Positions 17,046 through 26,348 of a stretch of 64,000 bases of DNA are shown piece after piece. Below the pieces are notes generated by a model. It searched no databases. It saw only the letters and a list, made by a program, of their open reading frames with translations, and had not been told where the DNA came from. Position 1 is the first letter of the stretch. Each line of letters opens with the position of its first letter. The DNA is from Clostridiaceae bacterium (GTDB taxonomy: Bacteria > Bacillota > Clostridia > Acetivibrionales > DUMB01), in the NCBI GenBank assembly GCA_012840085.1, contig DUMB01000004.1:1-64000 (forward strand), given 5' to 3'. The position numbers and the translations under genes are program-made.

Positions 17046-20000
17046 TCAAATTTTTACAACAGTAAAGTTTGCCTTTTCTCCGTTTATGTTCCAATCCTTG
17101 CTATATCCTTCTTCTTTGCCTTCCTGTACAACATCAGCAAGTACTTCATCAGCTATTAAATCCTTGTTTCTTTCAATAATTTCACCAATACGTTTGTTGT
17201 CGCTATAATACAGTTTTATATGATCCTGGACTTCAAAGCCTGCTTCTTTTCTCATGGTCTGAATTTTGCTTATTATTTCTCTTACAAAACCTTCTTCTAT
17301 AAGTTCAGGTGTAAGGTTTGTATCAAGAACAACAGTTATATTTCTGTCAGTTTCAGATACAAATCCTTCCTTCTGTGTTACTTCAATAAGCACATCAGAT
17401 TCACTTAATTCAACATCATTTCCGTCAACTTTCAGTGTAACAGACCTGCCTTCTCTAAACGCTTTCATCGTTTCATTGCCGTCAATTTCTTCAAGCGCTT
17501 TTGCGATTTGCGGAACCAGCTTGCCATAACGCGGTCCAAGAACACGAAGTTGCGGCTTGAACTTGTACTGCGTAAAGTTCTCTGCATCATCGGTAAAGAT
17601 TATTTCTTTAATGTTGAGCTCATCTGCCACAAGCTCCTTAAACATTTCAGGCAATTCAAAATCGGCTTTAACGAACATTTTACCTATTGGCTGTCTGTTC
17701 TTTATGTTTGCAGCATTTCTGCAAGCACGGCCCTGTACTACCAGCTTTAATACCAGGTCCATATTCTTTTCCAGTTCCTCATCAATATACCTGTCTTCGG
17801 CCACAGGGAAATCACACAGATGTACGCTCTCTGGTGCTGATTTGTCTACAGACTTAACCAGGTTAAGGTAAATCTCTTCAGCCATAAACGGTACAAAAGG
17901 AGCTGATATTTTAATAAGTGTTGAAAGTACGGTATAGAGAGTCATATATGCATTTATCTTGTCCTGGGTCATTTCCTTCTCCCAGAATCTTTCCCTGCAC
18001 CTTCTGACATACCAGTTACTCAGCTCATCCACGAAATCCTGTATCATTCTTGCAGACTCAGTAATTCTGTAATTATCAAGGTTGCGGTCCACACCTTTAA
18101 TAAGGGTATGCAATCTTGACAGTATCCACTTATCCATGACTGACAGTTTATCGTAGTCAAGAGTGTATTTTGTAGGATCAAAATCGTCTATATTTGCATA
18201 AAGCACATAGAAAGCGTATGTGTTCCACAGCGTACCCATAAACTTTCTCTGTCCTTCACTGACAGCCTCTTCATAGAAGCGGCTTGGCAGCCATGGTGCA
18301 CTTGCTGTATAGAAATACCACCTTACTGCATCTGCCCCCTGCTTATCGAGAACGGTCCAGGGATCAACAACATTACCCTTATGCTTGCTCATTTTCTGCC
18401 CGTCCTTATCCTGAACCAGGCCAAGAACTATTACATTTTTATATGATGATTTGTCAAACAAAAGTGTGGAAATTGCCATAAGGGTGTAGAACCATCCTCT
18501 TGTCTGATCAAGGGCCTCACTTATGAAATCAGCCGGGAAGTTTTCCTTAAAGATTTCTTCATTCTCAAAAGGATAATGCCACTGGGCAAAAGGCATGGAG
18601 CCTGAATCAAACCAGCAGTCAATAACCTCACTTACCCTCTTCATTTTGCCTGTTCCGCATTTTGGACACTTAAGATATACATTGTCAATGTAGGGCTTGT
18701 GAAGCTCTATGTCGTCCGGCACATTTTCTCCCATTTCCTTTAATTCTGCGATACTGCCAACAACGTGCCTGTGTCCGCATCCGCATTCCCAGATCGGTAG
18801 AGGAGTTCCCCAGTATCTCTCACGGCTTAAGCCCCAGTCAACAACATTTTCAAGGAAGTTTCCGAATCTTCCGTCTTTGATGTTGTCCGGAAACCAGTTA
18901 ACTGTCTGATTGTTTGCCAAAAGCCTGTCCCTGACTGCTGTCATCTTAATAAACCAGGTGTCACGGGCATAATACAAAAGCGGCGTATCACATCTCCAGC
19001 AGAAAGGATAGGAGTGTTCGTATTCTACAGTTTTATACACCAGGTTTCTGCTGTCCAGATTCTTAATAATTTCAGGATCTGCATCCTTCACGAATACACC
19101 TTTCCATGGAGTTACTGCATCCACGAACTTGCCCTGCTCATTTACAAGCTGTACAAAAGGCAGGTCATAGGCTCTTCCAACTTTTGCGTCATCTTCGCCA
19201 AAGGCAGGTGCAGTATGCACAATACCTGTACCGTCGGTGAGAGTAACAAAGTTATCTGAAACTACATAATATGCCTTCTTTTCCGGCTTTACGAAATCAA
19301 AAAGCGGTTCATATTCTATCCCCACGAGATCCTGTCCGCGCATTTTTTCCAGAATTTCATGGGGTTCTTCAATAACCGACTCTACAAGAGCTTCAGCTAA
19401 AATATACACTTCGTCCGAACATTTAACCTTGACATAAGTCTCGTCCGGATTAACTGTCAAAGCGACGTTTGAAGGAAGTGTCCATGGTGTAGTCGTCCAT
19501 GCCATCAAATAAACCTGTTTTTCACCTTTCACAGCAAATTTAACATATATTGACGGATCTTTAACATCTTTATAGCCTTGCGCAACTTCATGGCTGGATA
19601 ATGATGTACCACATCGCGGACAATAAGGTACAATCTTATGGCCTTTATAGAGCAGGCCCTTTTCCCATATCTGCTTCAGCGCCCACCATTCTGATTCAAT
19701 GTAGGTGTTGTGATAAGTTACATATGGGTTGTCCATATCAGCCCAATACCCTACACGATCGCTCATCTTTCTCCATTCTTCTTCATATTTCCATACACTT
19801 TGCTTGCACTTTTGAATAAAGGGCTCAACACCGTATTTCTCAATTTGGGATTTACCATCAATACCAAGAGTTTTCTCAACTTCAAGCTCGACCGGAAGCC
19901 CATGAGTATCCCATCCGGCTTTTCTTAAAACTTTATATCCCTTCATTGTCTTATATCTTGGGATTATATCTTTTATTACTCTGGTTAGTATGTGACCAAT

Positions 20001-20168
20001 GTGGGGCATTCCATTGGCAGTAGGAGGACCGTCGTAAAAAGTGAATGTCGGGCCGCCTTCTCTATTGCTTATGCTTTTACCGAAAATATCATTTTCTTTC
20101 CAGAACTTCAGTACTTCCTTTTCCCTGTCCACGAAATTCAAGTCGGTTGAAACCTTGTTATATATCAT
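17046..20168 (-). CDS. ileS: Isoleucyl-tRNA synthetase
   Basis: 1040 residues from ATG at 20168, chosen because GGAGG lies 9 bases upstream; an open frame extends to 20246 through the leader and is not expected to be translated. Class I signatures are PHIGH (HIGH box) and KMSKHKGN (KMSKS box). The CP1 editing domain includes WTTTPWTLPSNVAL. The length and the GMPHIGH form resemble the longer type-2 (eukaryote-like) IleS rather than the ~920-residue Bacillus type; that class is linked to natural mupirocin tolerance. Cys pairs (CPRCG, CPKCG) suggest zinc sites. Transcription is controlled by the upstream T-box. Confidence 0.97.
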   Translation of the reverse strand: MIYNKVSTDLNFVDREKEVLKFWKENDIFGKSISNREGGPTFTFYDGPPTANGMPHIGHILTRVIKDIIPRYKTMKGYKVLRKAGWDTHGLPVELEVEKTLGIDGKSQIEKYGVEPFIQKCKQSVWKYEEEWRKMSDRVGYWADMDNPYVTYHNTYIESEWWALKQIWEKGLLYKGHKIVPYCPRCGTSLSSHEVAQGYKDVKDPSIYVKFAVKGEKQVYLMAWTTTPWTLPSNVALTVNPDETYVKVKCSDEVYILAEALVESVIEEPHEILEKMRGQDLVGIEYEPLFDFVKPEKKAYYVVSDNFVTLTDGTGIVHTAPAFGEDDAKVGRAYDLPFVQLVNEQGKFVDAVTPWKGVFVKDADPEIIKNLDSRNLVYKTVEYEHSYPFCWRCDTPLLYYARDTWFIKMTAVRDRLLANNQTVNWFPDNIKDGRFGNFLENVVDWGLSRERYWGTPLPIWECGCGHRHVVGSIAELKEMGENVPDDIELHKPYIDNVYLKCPKCGTGKMKRVSEVIDCWFDSGSMPFAQWHYPFENEEIFKENFPADFISEALDQTRGWFYTLMAISTLLFDKSSYKNVIVLGLVQDKDGQKMSKHKGNVVDPWTVLDKQGADAVRWYFYTASAPWLPSRFYEEAVSEGQRKFMGTLWNTYAFYVLYANIDDFDPTKYTLDYDKLSVMDKWILSRLHTLIKGVDRNLDNYRITESARMIQDFVDELSNWYVRRCRERFWEKEMTQDKINAYMTLYTVLSTLIKISAPFVPFMAEEIYLNLVKSVDKSAPESVHLCDFPVAEDRYIDEELEKNMDLVLKLVVQGRACRNAANIKNRQPIGKMFVKADFELPEMFKELVADELNIKEIIFTDDAENFTQYKFKPQLRVLGPRYGKLVPQIAKALEEIDGNETMKAFREGRSVTLKVDGNDVELSESDVLIEVTQKEGFVSETDRNITVVLDTNLTPELIEEGFVREIISKIQTMRKEAGFEVQDHIKLYYSDNKRIGEIIERNKDLIADEVLADVVQEGKEEGYSKDWNINGEKANFTVVKI

Positions 20169-20256
20169 CCAGTCATACCTCCATAATTTTTTGTAGTCAA
20201 GTATTAATATCAAACGGGATTCAATCCCGAAAGCCATATCTGGCATTTAATATATC

Positions 20257-20294
20257 AAAAAACCCTCTCAATCCAATGACAGGGACGAGAGGGT
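20257..20294 (-). terminator. T-box intrinsic terminator
   Basis: ACCCTCTC (20262-20269) pairs with GAGAGGGT (20287-20294), followed on the minus-strand RNA by a U-run at 20257-20262. It is mutually exclusive with the T-box antiterminator and lies about 90 bases before the ileS start. Confidence 0.9.
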
Positions 20295-20575
20295 ATTACT
20301 CACGCGGTACCACCCAAGTTTATTATTTTTATACGAAATAAAAATAATCACTCATATCGAATAACGGTTCGTGCCGGCATCCCTTACTCGAACATATAAT
20401 AGGTTTCAATATTATTTATCTGATTTTGACATGGCAAATCTGAAACAACTATATGTTCTTTCCGGTAGCAACTCGTGGATGATTTTCATGAGCTAATCCT
20501 ACAGGTATCGCACCGCCACCTGCTCTCTTTGAAGATATTACTCACTACTCTTTCCAGTCATCGTTTTTAACAATA
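20257..20575 (-). promoter_or_regulatory. T-box riboswitch (isoleucine) of ileS
   Basis: The minus-strand RNA contains the T-box sequence TGGGTGGTACCGCG at plus positions 20303-20316, which pairs with the uncharged tRNA acceptor end. It is followed by a G+C-rich terminator. Upstream, Stem I elements are visible: AGTAGTGAGTAA, GAGAGCAGGTGGCGG and GAGTTGC. The likely specifier is AUC (Ile) at plus 20481-20483, or the adjacent AUC at 20478-20480. Uncharged tRNA-Ile should stabilise the antiterminator and turn on ileS-aroB. Confidence 0.93.
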
Positions 20576-20620
20576 ATATTTTTTTATAAACATTTAGTGA
20601 AATTACATTCAATCGGGTGA

Positions 20621-20650
20621 ATTATATAATAAAAATTAACTATATGTCAA
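20621..20650 (-). promoter_or_regulatory. Sigma-A-type promoter for ileS
   Basis: Reading the minus strand, TTGACA (20645-20650) and TATAAT (20621-20626) both match consensus exactly with an 18-bp spacer. The -35 overlaps the stop codon of the upstream DivIVA-like gene. Transcription would begin near 20614, just ahead of the T-box. Confidence 0.85.
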
Positions 20651-21108
20651 GACTCTTCTGTCACCTGCTTTAATATCTCAAGCTGTGACATAAGCAGTGT
20701 CTCAGTTTTTGATTTAAAAATATATAGCTTCTTTTTCAAATCCTCATATTCGTATCTTATTTTTGCAACTTCCTGATTAGCATCGTTTAATATCTTCTGA
20801 GCTTTTACCTCTGCTTCTTTTATAATATTCTCTGCTTTTTCATAGGCATTCTTTTTTATATCCTCACTGGTTTGCTGCGCCGCCAAAAGTGTATTCTGAA
20901 GGGATTCCTCTATAGTCTTGTAATGCTGCAAACCTTCATTAAGCAAAGCAATCTTGTCCTTTAATTCGATATTTTCGTGTATATATGCAGTATAGTCTTC
21001 TATTATCTTATCCAGCACTTCATTTACCATATCTTCGCTATATCCCATAAAGCTCTTCTTAAAAGTTAAGTTTTGCAAATCGTTTGGCGTATAATTCATA
21101 TAAAACAC
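20647..21108 (-). CDS. DivIVA-domain protein
   Basis: 153 residues. The N-terminus has the DivIVA pattern (TPNDLQNLTFKKSFMGYSED, then MVNEVLDKIIEDY), which targets curved membrane. The remainder is a long coiled coil (about 40-145). It is the last gene of a yggS-sepF-yggT-divIVA division cluster that is widely conserved in Firmicutes. It likely acts at the septum or poles. The start has GGTG-type SD sequence shortly upstream. Confidence 0.9.
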   Translation of the reverse strand: MFYMNYTPNDLQNLTFKKSFMGYSEDMVNEVLDKIIEDYTAYIHENIELKDKIALLNEGLQHYKTIEESLQNTLLAAQQTSEDIKKNAYEKAENIIKEAEVKAQKILNDANQEVAKIRYEYEDLKKKLYIFKSKTETLLMSQLEILKQVTEES

Positions 21109-21209
21109 CTCTCAAAAAAATGCACTATGAAAAGCCAACATTATTATATCTTTAATCCTAATAATGTGTCTTCTCTTCAAACCAATATAATTGAATAAAT
21201 ATAAATTAA

Positions 21210-21488
21210 TTAGAAAATTACTGCTCCTCCAAAAATTATGCTTCGTATTATACCTATCAGGAAAAATACAATAACTCCGGAAAAATCTATCATCATATAT
21301 CTCCCGGACATAAGCCTATACAGCATGTTCCTTACTGGTGCAAGCAACGGTTCAGTGATCTGGTATACAAGCCTGACCAGGGGATTATCCCTGGAAATAG
21401 GAAACCATGATATTATTGCACGAATAAATATCGCATACTGAATGATCAGGAGTACAATATCCAAAGCCCTGTATAATATACCAGCCAT
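21210..21488 (-). CDS. YggT-family membrane protein
   Basis: 92 residues with two hydrophobic segments (about 5-25 and 68-90) flanking the family motif IISWFPISRDNPLVRLVYQITEPLLAPVR. The role of YggT proteins is not established; the gene usually sits, as here, between sepF and divIVA. It begins 13 bp after sepF behind GGAGG. Confidence 0.93.
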   Translation of the reverse strand: MAGILYRALDIVLLIIQYAIFIRAIISWFPISRDNPLVRLVYQITEPLLAPVRNMLYRLMSGRYMMIDFSGVIVFFLIGIIRSIIFGGAVIF

Positions 21489-21501
21489 CAGAAACCTCCA
21501 T

Positions 21502-21960
21502 TTATTTTACCCAGGGGAACACTGCTTTATTACGCAACTCATCTTTGAAATCGCTCATAATATCTACATTGTTTGGTGCTATGACAAATATTCCGCTTGA
21601 TACTTTTTGAATATTGCCGTCGAGTCCATACACCGCTCCACTGAGGAAATCTATTATCCTCTGCGCCAATTCTTTATCAACTTCTTCAAGATTGACAATT
21701 ACAGGCTTTTTGTTCTTCAGATGGTCACAAGCATCCTGTGCGTCATCAAAAGTCTCAGGTTGGGTAACAACTACCTTGAATTGAGATGCAGAATGAATAT
21801 TTACTACTTTACTCTGATGTCTCCTGCCAGATGTCTGAAGGAACTGGGGCTGGGATGGTTCTTTCTTTTCTTGCTCGATTTCTTCTTCCAGTAAATCTTC
21901 TTCCTCTTCTTCAGCTTCCCAACCAACAAAATTCAACATCTTATTAATCAGATTTGCCAT
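21502..21960 (-). CDS. sepF: Cell division protein SepF
   Basis: 152 residues. It has an N-terminal amphipathic membrane-targeting helix (MANLINKMLNFVGW), an acidic linker, and a C-terminal SepF domain (VVNIHSASQFKVVVTQPETF ... KPVIVNLEEVDKELAQRIIDFLSGAVYGL). SepF bundles FtsZ filaments and tethers them to the membrane. It lies 21 bp after yggS. Confidence 0.95.
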   Translation of the reverse strand: MANLINKMLNFVGWEAEEEEEDLLEEEIEQEKKEPSQPQFLQTSGRRHQSKVVNIHSASQFKVVVTQPETFDDAQDACDHLKNKKPVIVNLEEVDKELAQRIIDFLSGAVYGLDGNIQKVSSGIFVIAPNNVDIMSDFKDELRNKAVFPWVK

Positions 21961-21981
21961 AGTTTTTCCTCCTCTTCATCA

Positions 21982-22686
21982 TTAGTATCTTCTTCCAAAG
22001 ATTGCAGTTCCAATTCTGACCATATTGGAACCTTCTTCAATCGCGACCTCAAAATCGTTGCTCATACCCATGGAAAGGTAATCCATATTTATATTATCGG
22101 CATTTTCCTTACCTATGTCAATATATAATTTGTGCAGTTCTTTGAAAACAAAGCGCACTTCTTCGGGATTTTCGGCAAAGGGAGCAATGGTCATTAAGCC
22201 TCTTACTCTGATATTACCATATTTTGATATCTCTTTCACAAAGTCGTAAGCCTGCTCCAAATATATACCTGACTTTGTTTCCTCCCTTGCCACATTTACC
22301 TGCACAAGTACATCAACAATCCGTGATATGCGCTCAGCTCTTTTTTGAATCTCTTCTGCCAGTTCAATCCTGTCCAGGGAATGTATCAAAGCAACCTTGT
22401 CTATTATATATTTAACTTTATTGGTCTGAAGGCTGCCTATCAAATGCCAGTTGCACCGTGCACCAATTATATCGTATTTATTGCACAATTCCTGAACCCT
22501 GTTTTCACCGACATCCGTTATGCCTGCCTCTATTGCTTCCGTTATTCTTGCAGTATCCACTGTCTTTGTTACAGCTATAATCTTTACATCTTCCGGCTTT
22601 CTTCCGCTCTTTTGGGCAGCATGTGCTACTCTCATTTTAATTTTTTCTATATTTTCTTTTATTACTCCTGCATTTCCAGTGCTCAT
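21982..22686 (-). CDS. yggS: YggS-family pyridoxal-phosphate homeostasis protein
   Basis: 234 residues with the PLP-binding TIM-barrel features: IIAVTKTVD (PLP lysine), GENRVQELCNKY, HLIGSLQTNKVKY, GLMTIAPF and SMGMSNDFEVAIEEGSNMVRIGTAIFG. These proteins bind PLP without known catalysis and buffer vitamin B6 pools. ATGA overlap with the HlyD-like gene upstream. Confidence 0.95.
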   Translation of the reverse strand: MSTGNAGVIKENIEKIKMRVAHAAQKSGRKPEDVKIIAVTKTVDTARITEAIEAGITDVGENRVQELCNKYDIIGARCNWHLIGSLQTNKVKYIIDKVALIHSLDRIELAEEIQKRAERISRIVDVLVQVNVAREETKSGIYLEQAYDFVKEISKYGNIRVRGLMTIAPFAENPEEVRFVFKELHKLYIDIGKENADNINMDYLSMGMSNDFEVAIEEGSNMVRIGTAIFGRRY

Positions 22687-23945
22687 TTATTTATTATCTG
22701 ACCCTCCTCTATATTTTGCGGATTGATTATATAAGAATCATAAAGGCTTATACCCTTGTTGCCGCTGTCATCAGCGCTCTTAATAATTGCATATTCATCG
22801 CTTGCAACAACTATTTCTACTTCTCTTATGCTTGCATAATTTGCCTTTACCAGTATTATTTTAGCCTTGTTATTTTCCAGATCAACATCCATAAGGCTTC
22901 TTAAAGGTACTTTCAGACCTTCATACGAATCCTTTATCAGGTCAATGTTAACCTTCCTGATACCTGCCGTTTCATCTATACACCTGTCAATTCCTACAAC
23001 AATAATTACCTTTCCGTTTTCCTCCGGAGATATATGCTCGATTGTTCCTCTTATTTCCTTATCTATGTCGTATATTCTGACTCTTGGTTTCATTCCTACC
23101 TCAAAAGTTTTTGCTTTATCAGCTTTAACTATTACAGCTATATAACTTTTCAGATTGTCTATTACTTTTACATAAGGCTGGCCTGCAGTGACATCACGCA
23201 TATTGGCATTAACATCAAGTGTTGATATTTTCAAGTTTTCCAAATATTCAACAGTAAGCTTATCAATAGCAGAGGGATTAAGTTCTTTTTCCAACCCGTC
23301 TATTACATATGAAACTATCCCCGGAGATGCTGAAATCTCTCCTTTTGTATCATTTTTTATCCTTTGCTGAAGCAAGTCCCTTTCATTTTTCAACTGGTCT
23401 ATATATGTATCGGCAGTGGAACGTCCTCCATAAATCTCTGCTTTCTTGTGAACCAGCCTGTCTATATCCGATTTTAACTGTTCAATTTTATAAAGGCTAT
23501 TGTTATTGACTTCATTCACTATTACCTGAATTTTTTTGCCTATCTCATTGTCAAGCCTTCCTATATCTTCGGAAAAAAATTCCCTGTTTTTATTTTTCTC
23601 TATCTGCGCTTTTATTATCCTCTGATTGTAATTCTCAAGTTCATCCAGCAGTTCCACTGATGAAGCTGCCATCACTGTGGCAATTCTGCCACCTGCAGCA
23701 ACCTTCTCCCCTTCACCTACTTCAGGAATATATTTTCCGTCAAAGGGAGAATTATATACCGTCTCATCTCTTATTATAATACCATCCGCATTTACTGAAT
23801 CTTCTAATATACCGTTTCTCAAATAATCTGTGCTGACATTTTTTTCAGTTATCCAGTGAAGTACAGACGGTATGTATAGCAATAAAAACATCGTTATTAT
23901 AAAACTGCTTATTTTGAACTTTTTTCCTTTGTTTTCCTTTTTCAT
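22683..23945 (-). CDS. HlyD-family membrane-fusion-like protein
   Basis: 420 residues. A single N-terminal membrane segment (about 11-31) is followed by a biotinyl-lipoyl-like hybrid segment (NSPFDGKYIPEVGEGEKVAAG), a coiled-coil hairpin (about 100-200) and a beta-rich C-terminus. This matches HlyD/efflux adaptor proteins, but no transporter gene is nearby. Conserved linkage to yggS-sepF in clostridia suggests an envelope or division role rather than efflux; that is inference. ATGA overlaps on both sides couple it to ynbB and yggS. Confidence 0.82.
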   Translation of the reverse strand: MKKENKGKKFKISSFIITMFLLLYIPSVLHWITEKNVSTDYLRNGILEDSVNADGIIIRDETVYNSPFDGKYIPEVGEGEKVAAGGRIATVMAASSVELLDELENYNQRIIKAQIEKNKNREFFSEDIGRLDNEIGKKIQVIVNEVNNNSLYKIEQLKSDIDRLVHKKAEIYGGRSTADTYIDQLKNERDLLQQRIKNDTKGEISASPGIVSYVIDGLEKELNPSAIDKLTVEYLENLKISTLDVNANMRDVTAGQPYVKVIDNLKSYIAVIVKADKAKTFEVGMKPRVRIYDIDKEIRGTIEHISPEENGKVIIVVGIDRCIDETAGIRKVNIDLIKDSYEGLKVPLRSLMDVDLENNKAKIILVKANYASIREVEIVVASDEYAIIKSADDSGNKGISLYDSYIINPQNIEEGQIINK

Positions 23946-25240
23946 AGACGACCTCTCAGAATACCCTTTTTATTCATCATCTCAACTGAAGTCAGCACCC
24001 CAAGCTTGACGTGGTCAAAGGTCAATCCTCCCTGCATATAGGCAATGTAGGGAGCTTTTATTGGTGCATCAGCACTTAATTCTATGGACGCACCCTGGAC
24101 AAATGCCCCTGCCGCCATTATGACAGGATGTTCATATCCCGGCATGTCCCATGGCTCAGGATTTACATAAGAATCTACAGGTGAGCCTTTTTGAATCCCC
24201 TGGCAGAAAGCAATAAGGTAATCTTCCCGATTGAACTTTATCGCCTGAATTATATCTCCTCTCTTCTCCTTTGAAGAGGGTGAAGTTTCAAAGCCGAGTT
24301 TCTCCATAAGAGCAGCACAAAAAACTGCTCCCTTAAGACTTTCGGCAACCACATGGGGTGCAAAAAAAAGCCCCTGAAATATAAGTCTGTTCTGCCCCAG
24401 TGAAGCCCCAACCTCTTTGGCAAGTCCAGGTGTAGTGAGTCTGCATGCAGCATTTCTTACATATGCCTGTTTTCCGGCTATATATCCGCCAGTAGTGGCA
24501 AGCCCGCCTCCCGGATTTTTTATCAGTGATCCTGCAACGATATCAGCACCTGCTTCAACAGGCTCTTCAGTTTCCACAAACTCGCCATAGCAATTATCTA
24601 CCATAATAATTACATTTTCTTTTATACTTCTGATAAAGTTTACTGCTTTTCTTATATCTTCAATCATAAGAGGCGAGCGCCAGCTATAGCCCCTCGAACG
24701 CTGTATTAATATCATCTTTGTTTTTTCATTGATGGATTTTTTGACATTTTCAAAATCTATGCTGCCATTATCGAGTAATTCAACCTGTCTGTATGTTATC
24801 CCAAATTCCTTAAGGGAACCTTCCCCCTCACCCCTTATACCTATTACTTCCTCCAGTGTGTCATAAGGTTTACCAGTAATAGAAAGGAGTTCATCGCCAG
24901 GCCTCAAATTGCCAAACAGGCATAGCGCAAGGGCATGGGTCCCGGATACTATTTGATGCCTTACAAGGGCATCCTCCGCCTTGAAGACGTCAGCATAAAC
25001 CATATCAAGTATTTCACGTCCTCTGTCACCATATCCATAACCTGTACTTCCCTGGAAATGCGATTCGCTAAGGTTATGGTTCTGCATTGCCCTGATTACC
25101 TTATACTGGTTATATTCCCTTACAGCTTCTATTTCTTTAGTAAGACAACTTATTTCTTTCTCTACTTCTTTGGCTATATCTAAAATTTTGCTATCAATTC
25201 CAAACTCATTTATCAGATAATTTCTAGTCTCCTGCTCCAT
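23942..25240 (-). CDS. Methionine gamma-lyase-like PLP enzyme, YnbB type
   Basis: 432 residues of the Cys/Met-metabolism PLP fold. The N-terminal FQGSTGYGYGDRGRE and VSGTHALALCLFG form the substrate/PLP pocket; VDNCYGEFVE holds the PLP-nitrogen Asp, and K241 in GSLIKNPGGGLATTGGYIAG is the Schiff-base lysine. The family is often annotated as aluminium-resistance protein or methionine gamma-lyase family; the true substrate is uncertain. First gene of the minus-strand division cluster, divergent from the pseudouridine synthase gene. Confidence 0.9.
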   Translation of the reverse strand: MEQETRNYLINEFGIDSKILDIAKEVEKEISCLTKEIEAVREYNQYKVIRAMQNHNLSESHFQGSTGYGYGDRGREILDMVYADVFKAEDALVRHQIVSGTHALALCLFGNLRPGDELLSITGKPYDTLEEVIGIRGEGEGSLKEFGITYRQVELLDNGSIDFENVKKSINEKTKMILIQRSRGYSWRSPLMIEDIRKAVNFIRSIKENVIIMVDNCYGEFVETEEPVEAGADIVAGSLIKNPGGGLATTGGYIAGKQAYVRNAACRLTTPGLAKEVGASLGQNRLIFQGLFFAPHVVAESLKGAVFCAALMEKLGFETSPSSKEKRGDIIQAIKFNREDYLIAFCQGIQKGSPVDSYVNPEPWDMPGYEHPVIMAAGAFVQGASIELSADAPIKAPYIAYMQGGLTFDHVKLGVLTSVEMMNKKGILRGRL

Positions 25241-25387
25241 TTTATTACCTCCGCTAGCAAAGCCATACGTTTTTACTATATTTTATACAACCCACTCTTC
25301 CATTTCAACCTTAAAAATCGGACATACTCCCTGGCAATGCTTGATTTTTGGGCTCCTGTATTGTAATATAAATCGGGTGGTAGAATT

Positions 25388-26281
25388 TTGCGTCTAACTT
25401 ACTTTATTACACAGCAGGACAGCGGTAAAAAAGTGGAAGCAATTTTAAAATATAAGCTGAATCTGTCCGGCAGACTTATAAAAAAACTGAAATACATTGA
25501 CAGGATACTTTGCAACTCCTCTCCTGTACACGTCAATCATATCGTAAAAGACGGAGACATAATAGATGTATTGATTGACGTAGAGGAAGAGGAAACTGAC
25601 ATTGTACCGGAGGACCTGCCCATTTTCATCATTTATGAAGATGATGGCTTAATTGTTCTGGACAAACAACCCGGTATAGTTGTACACCCTACTTCATACC
25701 ACCTCACCGGCACAATTGCAAATGCTCTTGCATATCATTTCAAAATAAAAGGAGAAAAAAGAAAAATTCGTCCTGTCAGCAGACTTGACAAAGATACTAC
25801 CGGGATTATTGTATTTGCAAAGAATCAATATATTCAGGAACAGCTCATTCAGCAAATGGCCTCAAAAATTTTTGTCAAGGAATATATTGGTATAGTAAGC
25901 GGTATAGTTCCAAACAAGACAGGTACTATAGACTTGCCTATAGACCGCAAGCCCGGCAGTATAATGGAAAGGCATATCTCACCAACGGGGTTAAGAGCGG
26001 TAACACATTATGAAGTTATAGAATATCTCAATGATGCTACCTGTTTGAGGTTTTATCTTGAAACCGGCAGAACCCATCAGATCAGGGTGCACTGCAAGGC
26101 CATCGGTCACCCGCTAATAGGTGATACATTGTATTCGGACATACCTTCTGATCTGATAAGCAGACAGGCTCTTCACTCGAGCTATGTAAGCTTTGTGCAT
26201 CCTGTAACACAAACACGTATACAACTGTCGGCTCCCATTCCTAAGGATATGAAGGATCTCATGGAAATATTGCGGAAATAG
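25388..26281 (+). CDS. RluA-family 23S/tRNA pseudouridine synthase
   Basis: 297 residues from a TTG start preceded by GGGTGG at suitable distance. An N-terminal S4-like segment (SGRLIKKLKYIDRILCNSSP) precedes the RluA catalytic domain: LIVLDKQPGIVVHPT, then RPVSRLDKDTTG with catalytic Asp134, and RTHQIRVHCKAIGHPLIGDTLY. The exact target uridine cannot be told from sequence; RluD-like enzymes modify 23S rRNA. It is followed 67 bp later by the MerR-type gene on the same strand. Confidence 0.93.
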   Translation: MRLTYFITQQDSGKKVEAILKYKLNLSGRLIKKLKYIDRILCNSSPVHVNHIVKDGDIIDVLIDVEEEETDIVPEDLPIFIIYEDDGLIVLDKQPGIVVHPTSYHLTGTIANALAYHFKIKGEKRKIRPVSRLDKDTTGIIVFAKNQYIQEQLIQQMASKIFVKEYIGIVSGIVPNKTGTIDLPIDRKPGSIMERHISPTGLRAVTHYEVIEYLNDATCLRFYLETGRTHQIRVHCKAIGHPLIGDTLYSDIPSDLISRQALHSSYVSFVHPVTQTRIQLSAPIPKDMKDLMEILRK

Positions 26282-26348
26282 TCAGGTAATATTTACACTA
26301 ATTAACTTAAATGGTATTATATAAATACTTGTTTGGGGGTGAAACATA

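Noticed and set aside
20169..20246. N-terminal extension of IleS
   Set aside because: It would translate the T-box 3' side; the downstream ATG has a strong ribosome site and matches family N-termini.
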